Shown here: positions 1-8,246 of the stretch, in pieces
Layout: every line of letters begins with the position of its first letter
Position numbering within the stretch: position 1 is the stretch's first letter
Source of the DNA: Candidimonas nitroreducens
Lineage (GTDB): Bacteria > Pseudomonadota > Gammaproteobacteria > Burkholderiales > Burkholderiaceae_B
Length of the DNA: 64,000 nt
Direction: 5' to 3'
NCBI RefSeq assembly: GCF_002209565.1
Contig: NZ_NJIH01000006.1
Span: 62,001 to 126,000, forward strand
Program-made: the position numbers and the translations under genes
The notes under the pieces: generated by a model
Databases searched by the model: none
The model's input: only the letters and a program-made list of their open reading frames with translations
What the model was told of the DNA's origin: nothing

Positions 1-2
1 AC

Positions 3-44
3 GCAGAAATTGCGCGCCTGACGGAAGAAGGCGCGCTACGTTGA
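3..44 (+). CDS. C-terminal end of an upstream gene, possibly a CaiB/BaiF CoA-transferase
   Basis: One frame open from the left edge reads AEIARLTEEGALR and then stops with TGA, 16 bases before the crotonase start. Tails such as EIARL-x-EEG are common at the C-terminus of class III (CaiB/BaiF) CoA-transferases, which would suit the acyl-CoA context. Only 13 residues are visible, so both the reading frame and the family are tentative. Confidence 0.4.
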   Translation, partial: AEIARLTEEGALR

Positions 45-60
45 GAACAAGGACAAGCCA

Positions 61-843
61 ATGAGCTCAGTCGAGATAACGGTCGAAGACCATATAGCCA
101 CTATAGTCCTGAATCGGCCGGAAGCCCTGAACGCGGTGGATCCCGACATGCGGGTTCTTCTGCATTCCGCCTGGGATCGAATACGCCAGGACGACGATAT
201 ATGGGTGGCCATCGTCACAGGCTCGGGGGATCGTTCCTTTTGTACCGGCTCCGATCTGAAAAAGACCTTGCCGTCCGGCGAGACTGCCGGCCAGCAATTA
301 CTGGGCGCCCATGCCAGTGCAGGATCGCTTATTGCCAATCTCAATACAGACAAACCAATGATCGCGGCCGTCAACGGCTACGCCTTGGGCGGCGGCATGG
401 AACTTGCTCTGGCCTGCGATATCCGCATATGCACGGAGAATGCCCAGTTCGCACTGCCCGAGGTCAAGGTCGGCAGCATGCCGGGGGCCGGCGGCTCCGT
501 GCGCCTGCCCCGCTATATCGGACGCTCCGATGCCATGCTGATGCTGCTGACAGGCGCGCGAACCAATGCCGCGGAGGCGCTGCGCATAGGTTTGGTCAGC
601 AAGGTAGTCCCGGCAGATCATCTGCTCGTCGAGGCACGAACTATTGCACAAGCCATCGCCGCCAACGCCCCGCTGTCGGTGCGGGCGGTCAAGCGCATGG
701 TTCGTCAAGGCGAGGATATGCCGCTGTCCCACGCCATCGACGTAGAGCGAACCCTGTTCGCATTGCTCTACAACAGCGATGACCGAATCGAAGGACGCAA
801 AGCCTTCGCCGAAAAGCGCAAGCCGCAGTTCAAAGGCCGGTGA
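61..843 (+). CDS. Enoyl-CoA hydratase/isomerase (crotonase) family protein
   Basis: A 260-residue crotonase-fold protein of normal family length, probably hydrating or isomerising an acyl-CoA in the cytoplasm. The oxyanion-hole region is visible as FCTGSDL (about residues 60-66), followed by GYALGGGMELALACDIRI (about 103-120) and LPEVKVGSMPGAGG (about 131-144). Both acidic positions used by true hydratases, the Glu in GGMEL and the Glu in LPEV, are retained. The start ATG lies 16 bases after the preceding stop, and the gene is followed at short distance by a 2-hydroxyacid dehydrogenase and a Bug receptor on the same strand, so the three are probably one catabolic operon. The acyl substrate cannot be read from the sequence. 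Confidence 0.9.
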   Translation: MSSVEITVEDHIATIVLNRPEALNAVDPDMRVLLHSAWDRIRQDDDIWVAIVTGSGDRSFCTGSDLKKTLPSGETAGQQLLGAHASAGSLIANLNTDKPMIAAVNGYALGGGMELALACDIRICTENAQFALPEVKVGSMPGAGGSVRLPRYIGRSDAMLMLLTGARTNAAEALRIGLVSKVVPADHLLVEARTIAQAIAANAPLSVRAVKRMVRQGEDMPLSHAIDVERTLFALLYNSDDRIEGRKAFAEKRKPQFKGR

Positions 844-913
844 TCGAAGCCGGCTGCCGCCAGGCGCAGCCCTCGAGGTGATTGACCGCCTTTCAAGGCA
901 AGGAGTTATCTGC

Positions 914-1912
914 ATGGAAAAGCCGAGAGTCGCCATTCTGGACGACTACCAGAACTTGGCGTTGGAGCTGGCTGACTGGAGCCCTGTGCAAAAGCGCTGT
1001 GAAGTGGTCGTCTTCGACAAACACCTGTCGGAGGAAGCGGCCGCCGAAGCCCTCGGAACCTTTGATGCCGTCTGCCTCACGCGAGAGCGCATGGCCATTC
1101 CAGGCTCGTTGCTGAATCGTTTGCCGCGTTTGAAGTTCATAGCTGTCACCGGCCCCCACAACCGTACACTGGATTTCGAAGCAGCCGACCGGCTGGGCAT
1201 CACCGTATCCTGCACGCCGCGCCCGGCCCAGGGGCAATTTGCCACGGCGGAACTGGCTTGGGGCCTGATTCTGGGACTGGCGCGGCACATACCCAAAGAA
1301 GCGGACAATATGCGCAACGGGGGCTGGCAGCATACCGTGGGCATGGCCCTGGCAGGCCGTACTCTAGGTTTGCTCGGACTGGGCCGGCTGGGCAGCCGCA
1401 TGGTGCCCATCGCGCACGCGTTCGGCATGGAGGTGATCGCCTGGAGCCAGAACCTGACCGAACAGACCGCACAGGATCTGGGAGCCCGGCGCGTCGAAAA
1501 AGAGGATTTGTTCCGGCGCAGTGATTTCATCAGCCTGCATCTCGTGCTCAGTGAACGCAGCCGGCACACCGTAGGCAGCCGGGAACTCGCATGGATGAAA
1601 CCCGGCGCATTCCTGGTCAACACGGCACGCGGAGCACTGATAGACCGCAAGGCGCTGCTGCAAGCCTTGCAGGAGCGCCGCATCGCCGGCGCGGCGCTGG
1701 ACACTTTCGAGGTCGAGCCGCTGCCGCCGGACGATGCTTTCCGCGATCTGGACAATGTCATTCTGACACCACATCTGGGGTACACCGTACAAGAACTGCT
1801 GGGCCCGTTCTACGCCGCCACGGTACAGAACCTGCAAGCGTGGCTCGACGGATCCCCGCAGCGTCTGCTGACCGCGAGCCATCCCCGGCTAACCGGGCAA
1901 GTGACGGTTTAG
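914..1912 (+). CDS. D-isomer-specific 2-hydroxyacid dehydrogenase
   Basis: A 332-residue NAD(P)-dependent dehydrogenase reducing a 2-oxoacid or oxidising a D-2-hydroxyacid. The Rossmann motif LGLLGLGRLGSRM, the catalytic-Arg segment NTARGALIDR, the Glu segment DTFEVEPLPPDD and the catalytic His in LTPHLGY are all present in order. The frame is open further upstream to 779, which would overlap the crotonase gene; the ATG at 914 is preferred because it has an AAGGAG ribosome-binding site about nine bases ahead and gives the usual family N-terminus (PRVAILDDYQN). It shares an operon with the crotonase and the following Bug receptor. The exact 2-hydroxyacid is unknown. Confidence 0.88.
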   Translation: MEKPRVAILDDYQNLALELADWSPVQKRCEVVVFDKHLSEEAAAEALGTFDAVCLTRERMAIPGSLLNRLPRLKFIAVTGPHNRTLDFEAADRLGITVSCTPRPAQGQFATAELAWGLILGLARHIPKEADNMRNGGWQHTVGMALAGRTLGLLGLGRLGSRMVPIAHAFGMEVIAWSQNLTEQTAQDLGARRVEKEDLFRRSDFISLHLVLSERSRHTVGSRELAWMKPGAFLVNTARGALIDRKALLQALQERRIAGAALDTFEVEPLPPDDAFRDLDNVILTPHLGYTVQELLGPFYAATVQNLQAWLDGSPQRLLTASHPRLTGQVTV

Positions 1913-2015
1913 GGCACTCATCCTTTTTTGTTCAGCCGCCACCGTCCAACAGGGTCGCGGCCCACCTCCGAACACCTCGTCGCACTTCAATACACCTTGC
2001 TCAGGGAGGCAAATC

Positions 2016-2996
2016 ATGAATAGGCGATCATTCGTCGCGGCTGCAAGCACCGCTGCACTGTATTCCACATGGCTCGGGCTGGCTCGCGCGGCACAGGCCG
2101 GCTTTCCGTCCCGCCCCCTTCACCTGATCGTCCCCCTGGCGCCCGGCGGCGGAACCGACGCGGTATCCCGTCTCGTCGCAATTGAAATGGGCAAGATACT
2201 CGGCCAGGCAGTGGTGGTCGAGAACCGCAGCGGCGGCAGCGGCACAATAGGCATGATGGCTGTCGTAAGGGCTGATCCGGACGGTTATACCTTGTTGACA
2301 GGCACGCCCTCGCTGTCCATCGACCCTTCGCTTCGACACGACATGAAATTCGATCCATTGAAGGATCTGCAGCCGGTCAGTTTGTTCAGCAAGGTTCCCT
2401 ACGTTCTCGTTTCAGCCAAGAAGCTGGGCGACATCACCATATCGCAACTGATAGAAAAGGCCAAAGCTGCGCCGAAATCCATTACCGTCGCATCTCCGGG
2501 CGTAGGCAGCGGAGGCCACCTGGCGGCGGAGCTTTTTCAGCTCATGGCCGGCGTCGAGTTCACGCACATTCCATACAAGGGATCCGGGCCAGCCATGAAC
2601 GACCTGCGAGGCGGCCGGGTCGATATCCTGTTCGGCACGACGCCGGCCGTAGCACAGTCGATCCGCGCCGGAAGCCTGCACCCGCTGGGTATTTCCAGCA
2701 CCCAGCGGTCGCGGATTCTGCCGGAGGTGCCGACCATCGCGGAAAGTGGCGTTCCAGGCTATTCAACGTATTCGTGGTATGGAGCATGGGTGCCGGCACA
2801 CACCCCGCGCGACGTCATAGAAAAATTGAATGCGGCGATCCGCAAGGCGCTGGAAAGCCCCAAGGTCAAACAAGCGATCGAGCTGGACGGCGGCGAGCCG
2901 GAACCTACCACGCCCGAAGCGGCCGGCCGTTTCCTGAAAGCCGAAATAGACAAATGGCACGACGTCATCGCGCGAGCCGGGATCAAGCCGCAGTAG
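2016..2996 (+). CDS. Bug/TctC-family periplasmic solute-binding protein (1 of 5)
   Basis: A 326-residue tripartite-tricarboxylate-type receptor. A Sec-type signal with a double Arg (MNRRSF, hydrophobic to about residue 28, cut after an Ala-rich stretch) leads into the Bug hallmark FPSRPLHLIVPLAPGGGTDA. Later family landmarks include VVENRSGGSGTIG and FTHIPYKGSGPAMNDLRGG. Bug proteins capture carboxylates or aromatic acids in the periplasm; most, as here, are not next to membrane partners TctA/TctB. The SD GGGAGG stands about seven bases ahead of the ATG. It ends the crotonase operon and converges on the thiolase-DUF35 pair. The ligand is presumably the acid degraded by the operon, which is inference. 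Confidence 0.92.
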   Translation: MNRRSFVAAASTAALYSTWLGLARAAQAGFPSRPLHLIVPLAPGGGTDAVSRLVAIEMGKILGQAVVVENRSGGSGTIGMMAVVRADPDGYTLLTGTPSLSIDPSLRHDMKFDPLKDLQPVSLFSKVPYVLVSAKKLGDITISQLIEKAKAAPKSITVASPGVGSGGHLAAELFQLMAGVEFTHIPYKGSGPAMNDLRGGRVDILFGTTPAVAQSIRAGSLHPLGISSTQRSRILPEVPTIAESGVPGYSTYSWYGAWVPAHTPRDVIEKLNAAIRKALESPKVKQAIELDGGEPEPTTPEAAGRFLKAEIDKWHDVIARAGIKPQ

Positions 2997-3053
2997 TGCG
3001 CTGCGGATGCCGCAATCCCCCGTACCGTCTTTCTACAATTCTGCCGGCACTCC

Positions 3054-3470
3054 TCAACTGTCCAATGTGAATTTCGGCACTTTGTAGCCGTCGGGATGAT
3101 TCGCATAAACCAGCCGAACCGGCGCATCGAGCCTGATGCGCCCGAGTTCCGCGTGATCCATGTAGGAAACCATGATGGGCCCCTCTTCCAGCCTTACGGC
3201 CACTACGAGATGCGGCGCCGGATATGCCGGCAAATATTGCCGATGAAATACAGTCCAGGACACAATTGACGCCTTACCGGATATAGGCACCCATTCATAT
3301 TCCATGCTCATGCTGACGGGGCATATCGGCCCCGGCGGATAACGGAATTCACCCGATTCGGGGCAGCGCTGCAATTTCATCTCGCCGGCCTCGATACTTT
3401 CCCACATCGGAGCGTCGTAAGGCGAGTACAGACGGGGAGCCTTTCTATTGGTCTTCTCGGTTTCGCTCAT
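3054..3470 (-). CDS. DUF35 / OB-fold acyl-CoA-associated protein with a degenerate zinc ribbon
   Basis: A 138-residue protein with the two-part DUF35 layout: an N-terminal rubredoxin-like ribbon and a C-terminal OB fold. The ribbon signature is recognisable as LQRCPESGEFRYPPGPICP, but the second Cys of each usual C-x2-C pair is Ser (residues 39 and 53), leaving Cys36 and Cys50 only, so classical four-Cys zinc binding looks lost. Three consecutive ATGs exist; the third (3470) is six bases after the GGGG of the SD and is chosen. It starts 14 bases after the thiolase stop, and such pairs usually form one complex, the DUF35 subunit helping to bind the CoA substrate. Confidence 0.85.
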   Translation of the reverse strand: MSETEKTNRKAPRLYSPYDAPMWESIEAGEMKLQRCPESGEFRYPPGPICPVSMSMEYEWVPISGKASIVSWTVFHRQYLPAYPAPHLVVAVRLEEGPIMVSYMDHAELGRIRLDAPVRLVYANHPDGYKVPKFTLDS

Positions 3471-3484
3471 CATCATCCCCTAGT

Positions 3485-4687
3485 TCAGCGTCCATAGATA
3501 ATGGACATAGCCTTGCCCGCCACATCCGATACATACTGCACATGGCGGCAGTCGGCGACCTGCCGGTCGCCCAGCCCTCCGCGAACCTGGCGCACGGCCT
3601 CGATCTGATGGCTCCATCCCTGCATATAGGACTCCGACAAGTGCCCGCCATGAGTGTTGACCGGCAGCTTACCGCCAACGCCAATCCCATTCTCCGCAAT
3701 AAAGCGGGCCGCCCCCCCCTGCTCGCAGTAGCCGAACCCTTCCAAGGCAAAGAAAATGTGAGGGCTGAAGCTGTCATAGACCAGTAGAGCGTCGATGTCC
3801 TTGGGCCCCACGCCTGCAGCCGCGTAGGCCTGCTCGGCGGCGCCGCGCTGAGCGGGCAGGTAAAAGTCGACAAGGCGGGGCCCCAGGCCGGTGGCATTGT
3901 GATTCAGATCGCTGCGGCCCAGGCCGTGTATGGTCACTGCTTTCGCGGCATGACATTTACGCGCCCGGCCGGCTTCCATAATGATGAGCGCCACTCCGCC
4001 ATCATTAATAAGACAGTAGTCATTCATGCGCAGCGGCTCTGCGATGTACTTCACGGCCAGGTAATCGTCCAGCGACAGCGGCTTGTTGCGCATGATGGCA
4101 TTGGGATTCAAGCTTGCCCACTGGCGCTGGCTTACCGCGACCTGCCCCAGATCCCGGTCGGTCAATCCATGCAATTCCTTGTAGCGCTGGAACATCAAGG
4201 CATACAAAGCGCCCTGCGAGGTCAGGCCCCAGGGGCTGTGATAGACGTATGAGAGAAAAGAGCCGCCGCCCATGGCCTGCGGCCCGCCGTATTGGACGGC
4301 GGCCGAACGCTGGTCGTTGCCGTATACCAGGGCCACTACCTCCGCCATGCCGGCCTTGATCGCCATGACGGCCTGGAACACCGCCTGTACCGCGTCGGCC
4401 TGCCCTCCCCAACGCGGATCAATATTGAGGATCTCGCCCATACGTTCGTATGCCGTGGTGGGGCCCACGATGAGGCCGTCGATGTCGTCGCGTTTCAGCC
4501 CCGCGTCGTCCAGTGCCCGCTTGAACGCCAGGGCCGCGTAGCCGCTGGAATCATAGGGCTTTTCGCCGTTGCGTACGCGCCTGTAGTCTTCCACCCAGTC
4601 GGTGTGCCCAACACCCACCACGGCGGAAATACCAGAGGTGCTGGTATCCAAAGTCTTCGTCGTCACCTCATGTTTCTCCCATAACAT
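3485..4687 (-). CDS. Thiolase-superfamily protein (lipid-transfer/SCP2-thiolase-like) without the acylated Cys
   Basis: A 400-residue thiolase-fold protein. The N-terminal half carries AALAFKRALDDAGLKRDDID and the C-terminal half carries the HGGHLSES loop with the conserved His. Where catalytic thiolases have a nucleophilic Cys the sequence reads GGQADAVQAVFQAV with no Cys, as in the non-thiolytic lipid-transfer branch. Members paired with a DUF35 partner include actinobacterial Ltp2-type retro-aldolases of steroid side-chain degradation, so a C-C lyase or condensing role is possible. Starts at GTG 4693, ATG 4687 or GTG 4666 are all conceivable; ATG 4687 has GAGG five bases ahead. It is transcribed with the DUF35 gene. 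Confidence 0.87.
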   Translation of the reverse strand: MLWEKHEVTTKTLDTSTSGISAVVGVGHTDWVEDYRRVRNGEKPYDSSGYAALAFKRALDDAGLKRDDIDGLIVGPTTAYERMGEILNIDPRWGGQADAVQAVFQAVMAIKAGMAEVVALVYGNDQRSAAVQYGGPQAMGGGSFLSYVYHSPWGLTSQGALYALMFQRYKELHGLTDRDLGQVAVSQRQWASLNPNAIMRNKPLSLDDYLAVKYIAEPLRMNDYCLINDGGVALIIMEAGRARKCHAAKAVTIHGLGRSDLNHNATGLGPRLVDFYLPAQRGAAEQAYAAAGVGPKDIDALLVYDSFSPHIFFALEGFGYCEQGGAARFIAENGIGVGGKLPVNTHGGHLSESYMQGWSHQIEAVRQVRGGLGDRQVADCRHVQYVSDVAGKAMSIIYGR

Positions 4688-4954
4688 GGACACCTCGCCG
4701 GGCTCGATCCCGCGATTCCAACATTATCGGTGAGCCATGGGGGCAACGTACTCTTTATGGAGTCCACAAGGTGAAATTAATCTCACCCGGGGGAGAACTC
4801 ATCGGCAAAGCGACCCGCATGGCGCTTACGGCCGGCCACGGCCAGTACCGTCCAGGCCGGAAACACCGTGCCAGCCCTATGCATCGCCGCCTCGGCATCC
4901 TCGTCCAGACCTCGGCCGCGTCCGGGCTCTGTCACATAGAGGAAGCGTGTCTGC

Positions 4955-5950
4955 CTAATTCACATGGATGCCGGCCCGCTTGACCAGCTGCGCGTAGCGC
5001 TTCTCTTCCGAGGAAAAAAACGCGCTCGCCTGCGCCGGGGTGTCCAATACGAGGAAGTCGTCGCGCTTGTCGAAACCGGCCTTGACCTGGGGATCCGTGA
5101 AGCCCTTGACGAAGCCGTCATGCAAGCGCTGCACCTGGTCGGCCGGGATGCCCTTGGGGCCGATGACCGCGAACCAGCCGGCCACGTCGACAGTGGGGAA
5201 GCCCTGCTCGATGAAAGTGGGAATGTCGGGCATGGAGCGCACGCGCTGCTTGCCCATGACGCCGATCGCATGCAGCATGCCGTTCTTCAGGTAGCCCTGC
5301 ACGACGGCCAGCGCGGCCACGCCCATCTCGACCTGGCCGCTGAGTATATCGGCAATCATCGGGCCCGTGCCGCGGTAGGGAATATGCTGCGCCTTCACGT
5401 CGGCGCCTTGCAGGAACATTTCCGCGGCCAGCTGAATGATCGTGCCATTGCCGGACGAGCCGTAGCGCAGCGAGCCGGGCTTGGCTCGCAAGTAGGCCTG
5501 CAGCTCTTTGGCCGTTCTGACGGACACTTTCTTGGGGTTGACCACGAACACGAAGGGCGACCCGCCGATGACGCTGATGGGCGTGATGTCGGCCAGGCTG
5601 TCGTAGGGCAGGTTCTTGAACACGGAAGGATTGACGCAGTGGTTGTTCGATACGACGCCCACCGTCAGGCCATCGGGCTTGGAGCGCACCAGGGCGGCAG
5701 TACCGGTAATGCCACCCGCGCCCGGCCGGTTTTCGATAACCACAGGCTGGCCGAACGCGGTACCCAGCGCGTTCTGCGCGGAGCGCACGATGATGTCCAC
5801 CCCCGAACCGGCGCTTAGCGGCAGAATGACGTGTAGCGGCGCCGAGCTTTGCGCCAGGCTGGTAAAGGGCCGGGCGATCAGCCCTGTCGCCAGGGCGGCG
5901 CCCCAGCCAAGGATTTCGCGGCGCCTGGTGGAAATTTTCGTCGTGGCCAT
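4955..5950 (-). CDS. Bug/TctC-family periplasmic solute-binding protein (2 of 5)
   Basis: A 331-residue receptor of the tripartite tricarboxylate type. The ATG at 5950 has an excellent GGAGGAAA ribosome-binding site; an in-frame ATG at 5986 lacks one. The N-terminus (TRRREILGWGAALATGL, then FTSLAQ) looks like a twin-arginine-style exported signal. The family start LHVILPLSAGSGVDIIVRS and VVIENRPGAGGITG follow, with the typical QHIPYRGTGPMIADILSGQ in the middle. It is the last gene of the leftward operon after the HMG-CoA-lyase-like and CaiB-type genes, so its ligand is probably the dicarboxylic or branched acid they degrade. About 260 bases with no visible gene separate it from the thiolase. 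Confidence 0.92.
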   Translation of the reverse strand: MATTKISTRRREILGWGAALATGLIARPFTSLAQSSAPLHVILPLSAGSGVDIIVRSAQNALGTAFGQPVVIENRPGAGGITGTAALVRSKPDGLTVGVVSNNHCVNPSVFKNLPYDSLADITPISVIGGSPFVFVVNPKKVSVRTAKELQAYLRAKPGSLRYGSSGNGTIIQLAAEMFLQGADVKAQHIPYRGTGPMIADILSGQVEMGVAALAVVQGYLKNGMLHAIGVMGKQRVRSMPDIPTFIEQGFPTVDVAGWFAVIGPKGIPADQVQRLHDGFVKGFTDPQVKAGFDKRDDFLVLDTPAQASAFFSSEEKRYAQLVKRAGIHVN

Positions 5951-6031
5951 GGTGTTTCCTCCGATGTAGTTGTGTAGGTGCTGCACTGTTTCATGCCTGG
6001 CCCAGGCCGCCTAATACGGCGGCCGCCCGGC

Positions 6032-7180
6032 TCAGGATATGGAAGCCTTGATCGCCCCCAGCACTTCTTCGGTATGCTCGCCGATCTTGGGCAGCGGCAT
6101 GCGTACCCCCGGCCGGCGGCCGCCCAGTGTCAGCGGCAGCAGCACCACGTCTGTGGTGCCGCCGTCTTCGGTCTGCATGGGCGCCAGGCCGCCGCTTTGC
6201 TTCAGGTGCGGGTCGTCCACGAGCTGCTCGGGGCGGCTGATGGGCGCGTAGGGCACGCCGCAAGCCTCGAGCTGCGGCGCCAGGGATTCGACGCTTACCT
6301 TGCGCAGGATCTCGCCAAGCTCTTGCAACAGTTGCGGCCGCACCGCGACGCGCGCGGCATTGCCGGCGTATTCCGGCCGCGCCAGCAGGTCTTCGCGTTC
6401 CAGCAAGCGGCACAGCGTGGCGAACTGCTTGTCGCTGACGGCGCCGATGAACAGCTGCTCGCCGTCGGCCAACGTAAATACATCGTAGACACTCCAGGCG
6501 GATACCCGGGAAGGCATGGGCGGCGGCGCTTCGCCCGTCATCAAGTACTGCTGCATGTGCTGCGACACCAGGAACACGCAGTTCTCGAACAAGGCGCTCT
6601 GCACCTCCTGCCCGCGGCCGGTGATGTCTCGTTCCCGCAGGGCGGCCAGCACGCCGATGGCGCCGAACATGCCGCCCATGATGTCGTTGACGCTGGTGCC
6701 GGCCCGCAGCGGCCGCCCTTCGGGCCCCGTCATGTACGACAGGCCGCCCATCATCTGCACGACTTCGTCCAGCGCCAGACGCTTTTCATACGGCCCGGGC
6801 AGGAAGCCCTTGTGCGACACATAGACCAGCTTCGGATAGCGCGCCGCCAGCGCCGCGTAGCCCAGGCCGAGCTTTTCCATCAGCCCGGGCCGGAAATTCT
6901 CCAGCACCACATCGCATTGCCCGATCAGCTCGGCCGCGGTGGCCTGGCCCTCTTCGGTCGTGATGTCCAGCACCACGCTTTTCTTGTTGCGATTGAAGCT
7001 GCGGAAAAAGCCGATGCCCAGACCCGGCAGCTTGCGAGTCTTGTCGCCGCCCGGCGGCTCGACCTTGATGACCTCGGCCCCCAGATCGGCCAGGATCATA
7101 CCGCAGGTCGGCCCCATGACCATGTGGGTGAACTCGACCACGCGGATGCCCGCGAGCGGGAGGGTAGTAGATGAACTCAT
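6032..7180 (-). CDS. Class III (CaiB/BaiF) acyl-CoA transferase
   Basis: A 382-residue family III CoA-transferase, moving CoA between carboxylic acids through an aspartyl-CoA thioester. The family entry LAGIRVVEFTHMVMGPTCG is followed by LADLGAEVIKVEPPGGD and by the FNRNKKSVVLDI segment; the nucleophilic Asp lies within the GLSYMTGPEGRPLRAGTSVND region (about residues 150-171). The ATG at 7180 has AAGGAAG ahead; the frame extends further upstream but without support. It begins 16 bases after the lyase-like gene ends. The likely role is activating the substrate that the lyase then cleaves, for example an itaconate/citramalate- or HMG-type compound. Confidence 0.9.
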   Translation of the reverse strand: MSSSTTLPLAGIRVVEFTHMVMGPTCGMILADLGAEVIKVEPPGGDKTRKLPGLGIGFFRSFNRNKKSVVLDITTEEGQATAAELIGQCDVVLENFRPGLMEKLGLGYAALAARYPKLVYVSHKGFLPGPYEKRLALDEVVQMMGGLSYMTGPEGRPLRAGTSVNDIMGGMFGAIGVLAALRERDITGRGQEVQSALFENCVFLVSQHMQQYLMTGEAPPPMPSRVSAWSVYDVFTLADGEQLFIGAVSDKQFATLCRLLEREDLLARPEYAGNAARVAVRPQLLQELGEILRKVSVESLAPQLEACGVPYAPISRPEQLVDDPHLKQSGGLAPMQTEDGGTTDVVLLPLTLGGRRPGVRMPLPKIGEHTEEVLGAIKASIS

Positions 7181-7196
7181 GCGACAGCTTCCTTTT

Positions 7197-8141
7197 TCAG
7201 GCGGCGGATGGGTTGAAGTGCTTGGGCAGGCCCGCCTGCCACAAGCTGCCATGCGTAGGCTCGCCGGCCAGCCAGCCGGCCACCTTGGCGCGCAAGGCCA
7301 GCAGTTTGTCTATGTCTATGCCGGTGGCGATGCCCATGGAGGCCAGCATGAAGGCCAGGTCTTCGGAAGACGCGTTGCCGCTGGCGCCCGGCGCATAGGG
7401 GCAGCCGCCTATGCCCGCCAGCGAGGCATCGAAACGCCGCACACCCAGCAGCAGGGCGGCATGAATGTTGGCCAGCGCCAGGCCGCGAGTGTCATGGAAA
7501 TGGCCGCAGCAGAACTTGTCGCCGGCAACACGCAAGGCCTGTTCGAACAGGTTCGCCACCGCGCCGGGATCGGCATAGCCCACGGTATCGGCCAGGCTGA
7601 CGCGGTCGGCGCCCGCGTCCAGCAAGGCCTGCATCAGGCGCAATACTTCCGACACCCGAACCTCGCCCTGGATCGTGCAGCCAAAGGCCGTACCTACCCC
7701 GCCCTCGATCAGCGTTTTCTTGCCCGAGGCGTCGCGCGCGGCGCGGATGCGGCCCACTTCGGCGACGACTTCGTCGGGCGTCTTGCGCAGATTGGCCAGA
7801 CTGTGGGCGCGGCTGGCCGAAAGCGGCAGGATCATCAGGTCGGCTTCGCCTTCCAGGGCGCGCTCGGCGCCCTTCAGATTGGGAACCAGCACCGAGGCGG
7901 ACAGGCCGGGCAAGGTCTTGGCATAGGCCAGAACCTCGGGCGTATCCGCCATTTGCGGCAAAAGACGCGCGGGCACGAACGAGCCGACTTCGATCTCGGT
8001 CTGGCCCGCGGCCACGGCCTCGCGGATCCATGCACACTTCTGCGCCGTCGACAGCTGGGTTTGTATGCTTTGCAGGCCATCGCGCAAGCCGACTTCACGG
8101 ATGATCACCTGACTGGGAACGCGGGCCGATAAAGCATTCAT
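7197..8141 (-). CDS. Hydroxymethylglutaryl-CoA lyase family protein
   Basis: A 314-residue TIM-barrel lyase that would split a 3-hydroxy-3-methylglutaryl-CoA-like substrate into acetyl-CoA and a ketoacid. The HMGL start VIIREVGLRDGLQS (metal-binding Asp) sits near residue 15, the metal-binding His-x-His is in CGHFHDTRG near residue 215, and the C-terminal GCPYAPGASGN loop is present. The active-site Cys loop of true HMG-CoA lyases is replaced by this CPYAPG form, which does contain a Cys. It is the first gene of a three-gene operon with the CaiB-type transferase and Bug receptor, divergent from the LysR gene. Related citramalyl-type lyases are possible. Confidence 0.88.
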   Translation of the reverse strand: MNALSARVPSQVIIREVGLRDGLQSIQTQLSTAQKCAWIREAVAAGQTEIEVGSFVPARLLPQMADTPEVLAYAKTLPGLSASVLVPNLKGAERALEGEADLMILPLSASRAHSLANLRKTPDEVVAEVGRIRAARDASGKKTLIEGGVGTAFGCTIQGEVRVSEVLRLMQALLDAGADRVSLADTVGYADPGAVANLFEQALRVAGDKFCCGHFHDTRGLALANIHAALLLGVRRFDASLAGIGGCPYAPGASGNASSEDLAFMLASMGIATGIDIDKLLALRAKVAGWLAGEPTHGSLWQAGLPKHFNPSAA

Positions 8142-8224
8142 CGCGTGACTCTCTTGCTGGGAATATGGCTGGGAAGTTTAGAGTTTCCTCATCAGGTGGT
8201 AAATTGATAGTTTTTACGGATTTC

Positions 8225-8241
8225 GTTTCCTATCAAGAAAC
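8225..8241. promoter_or_regulatory. Inverted repeat GTTTC-N7-GAAAC in the LysR/lyase divergent promoter region
   Basis: The 105-base gap between the divergent lyase operon (start 8141) and the LysR gene (start 8247) contains a GTTTC-CTATCAA-GAAAC dyad six bases before the LysR start codon. LysR regulators commonly bind interrupted dyads in such gaps, and this position would suit autorepression. No binding data exist, and the arms are short. Confidence 0.4.
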
Positions 8242-8246
8242 CCATA

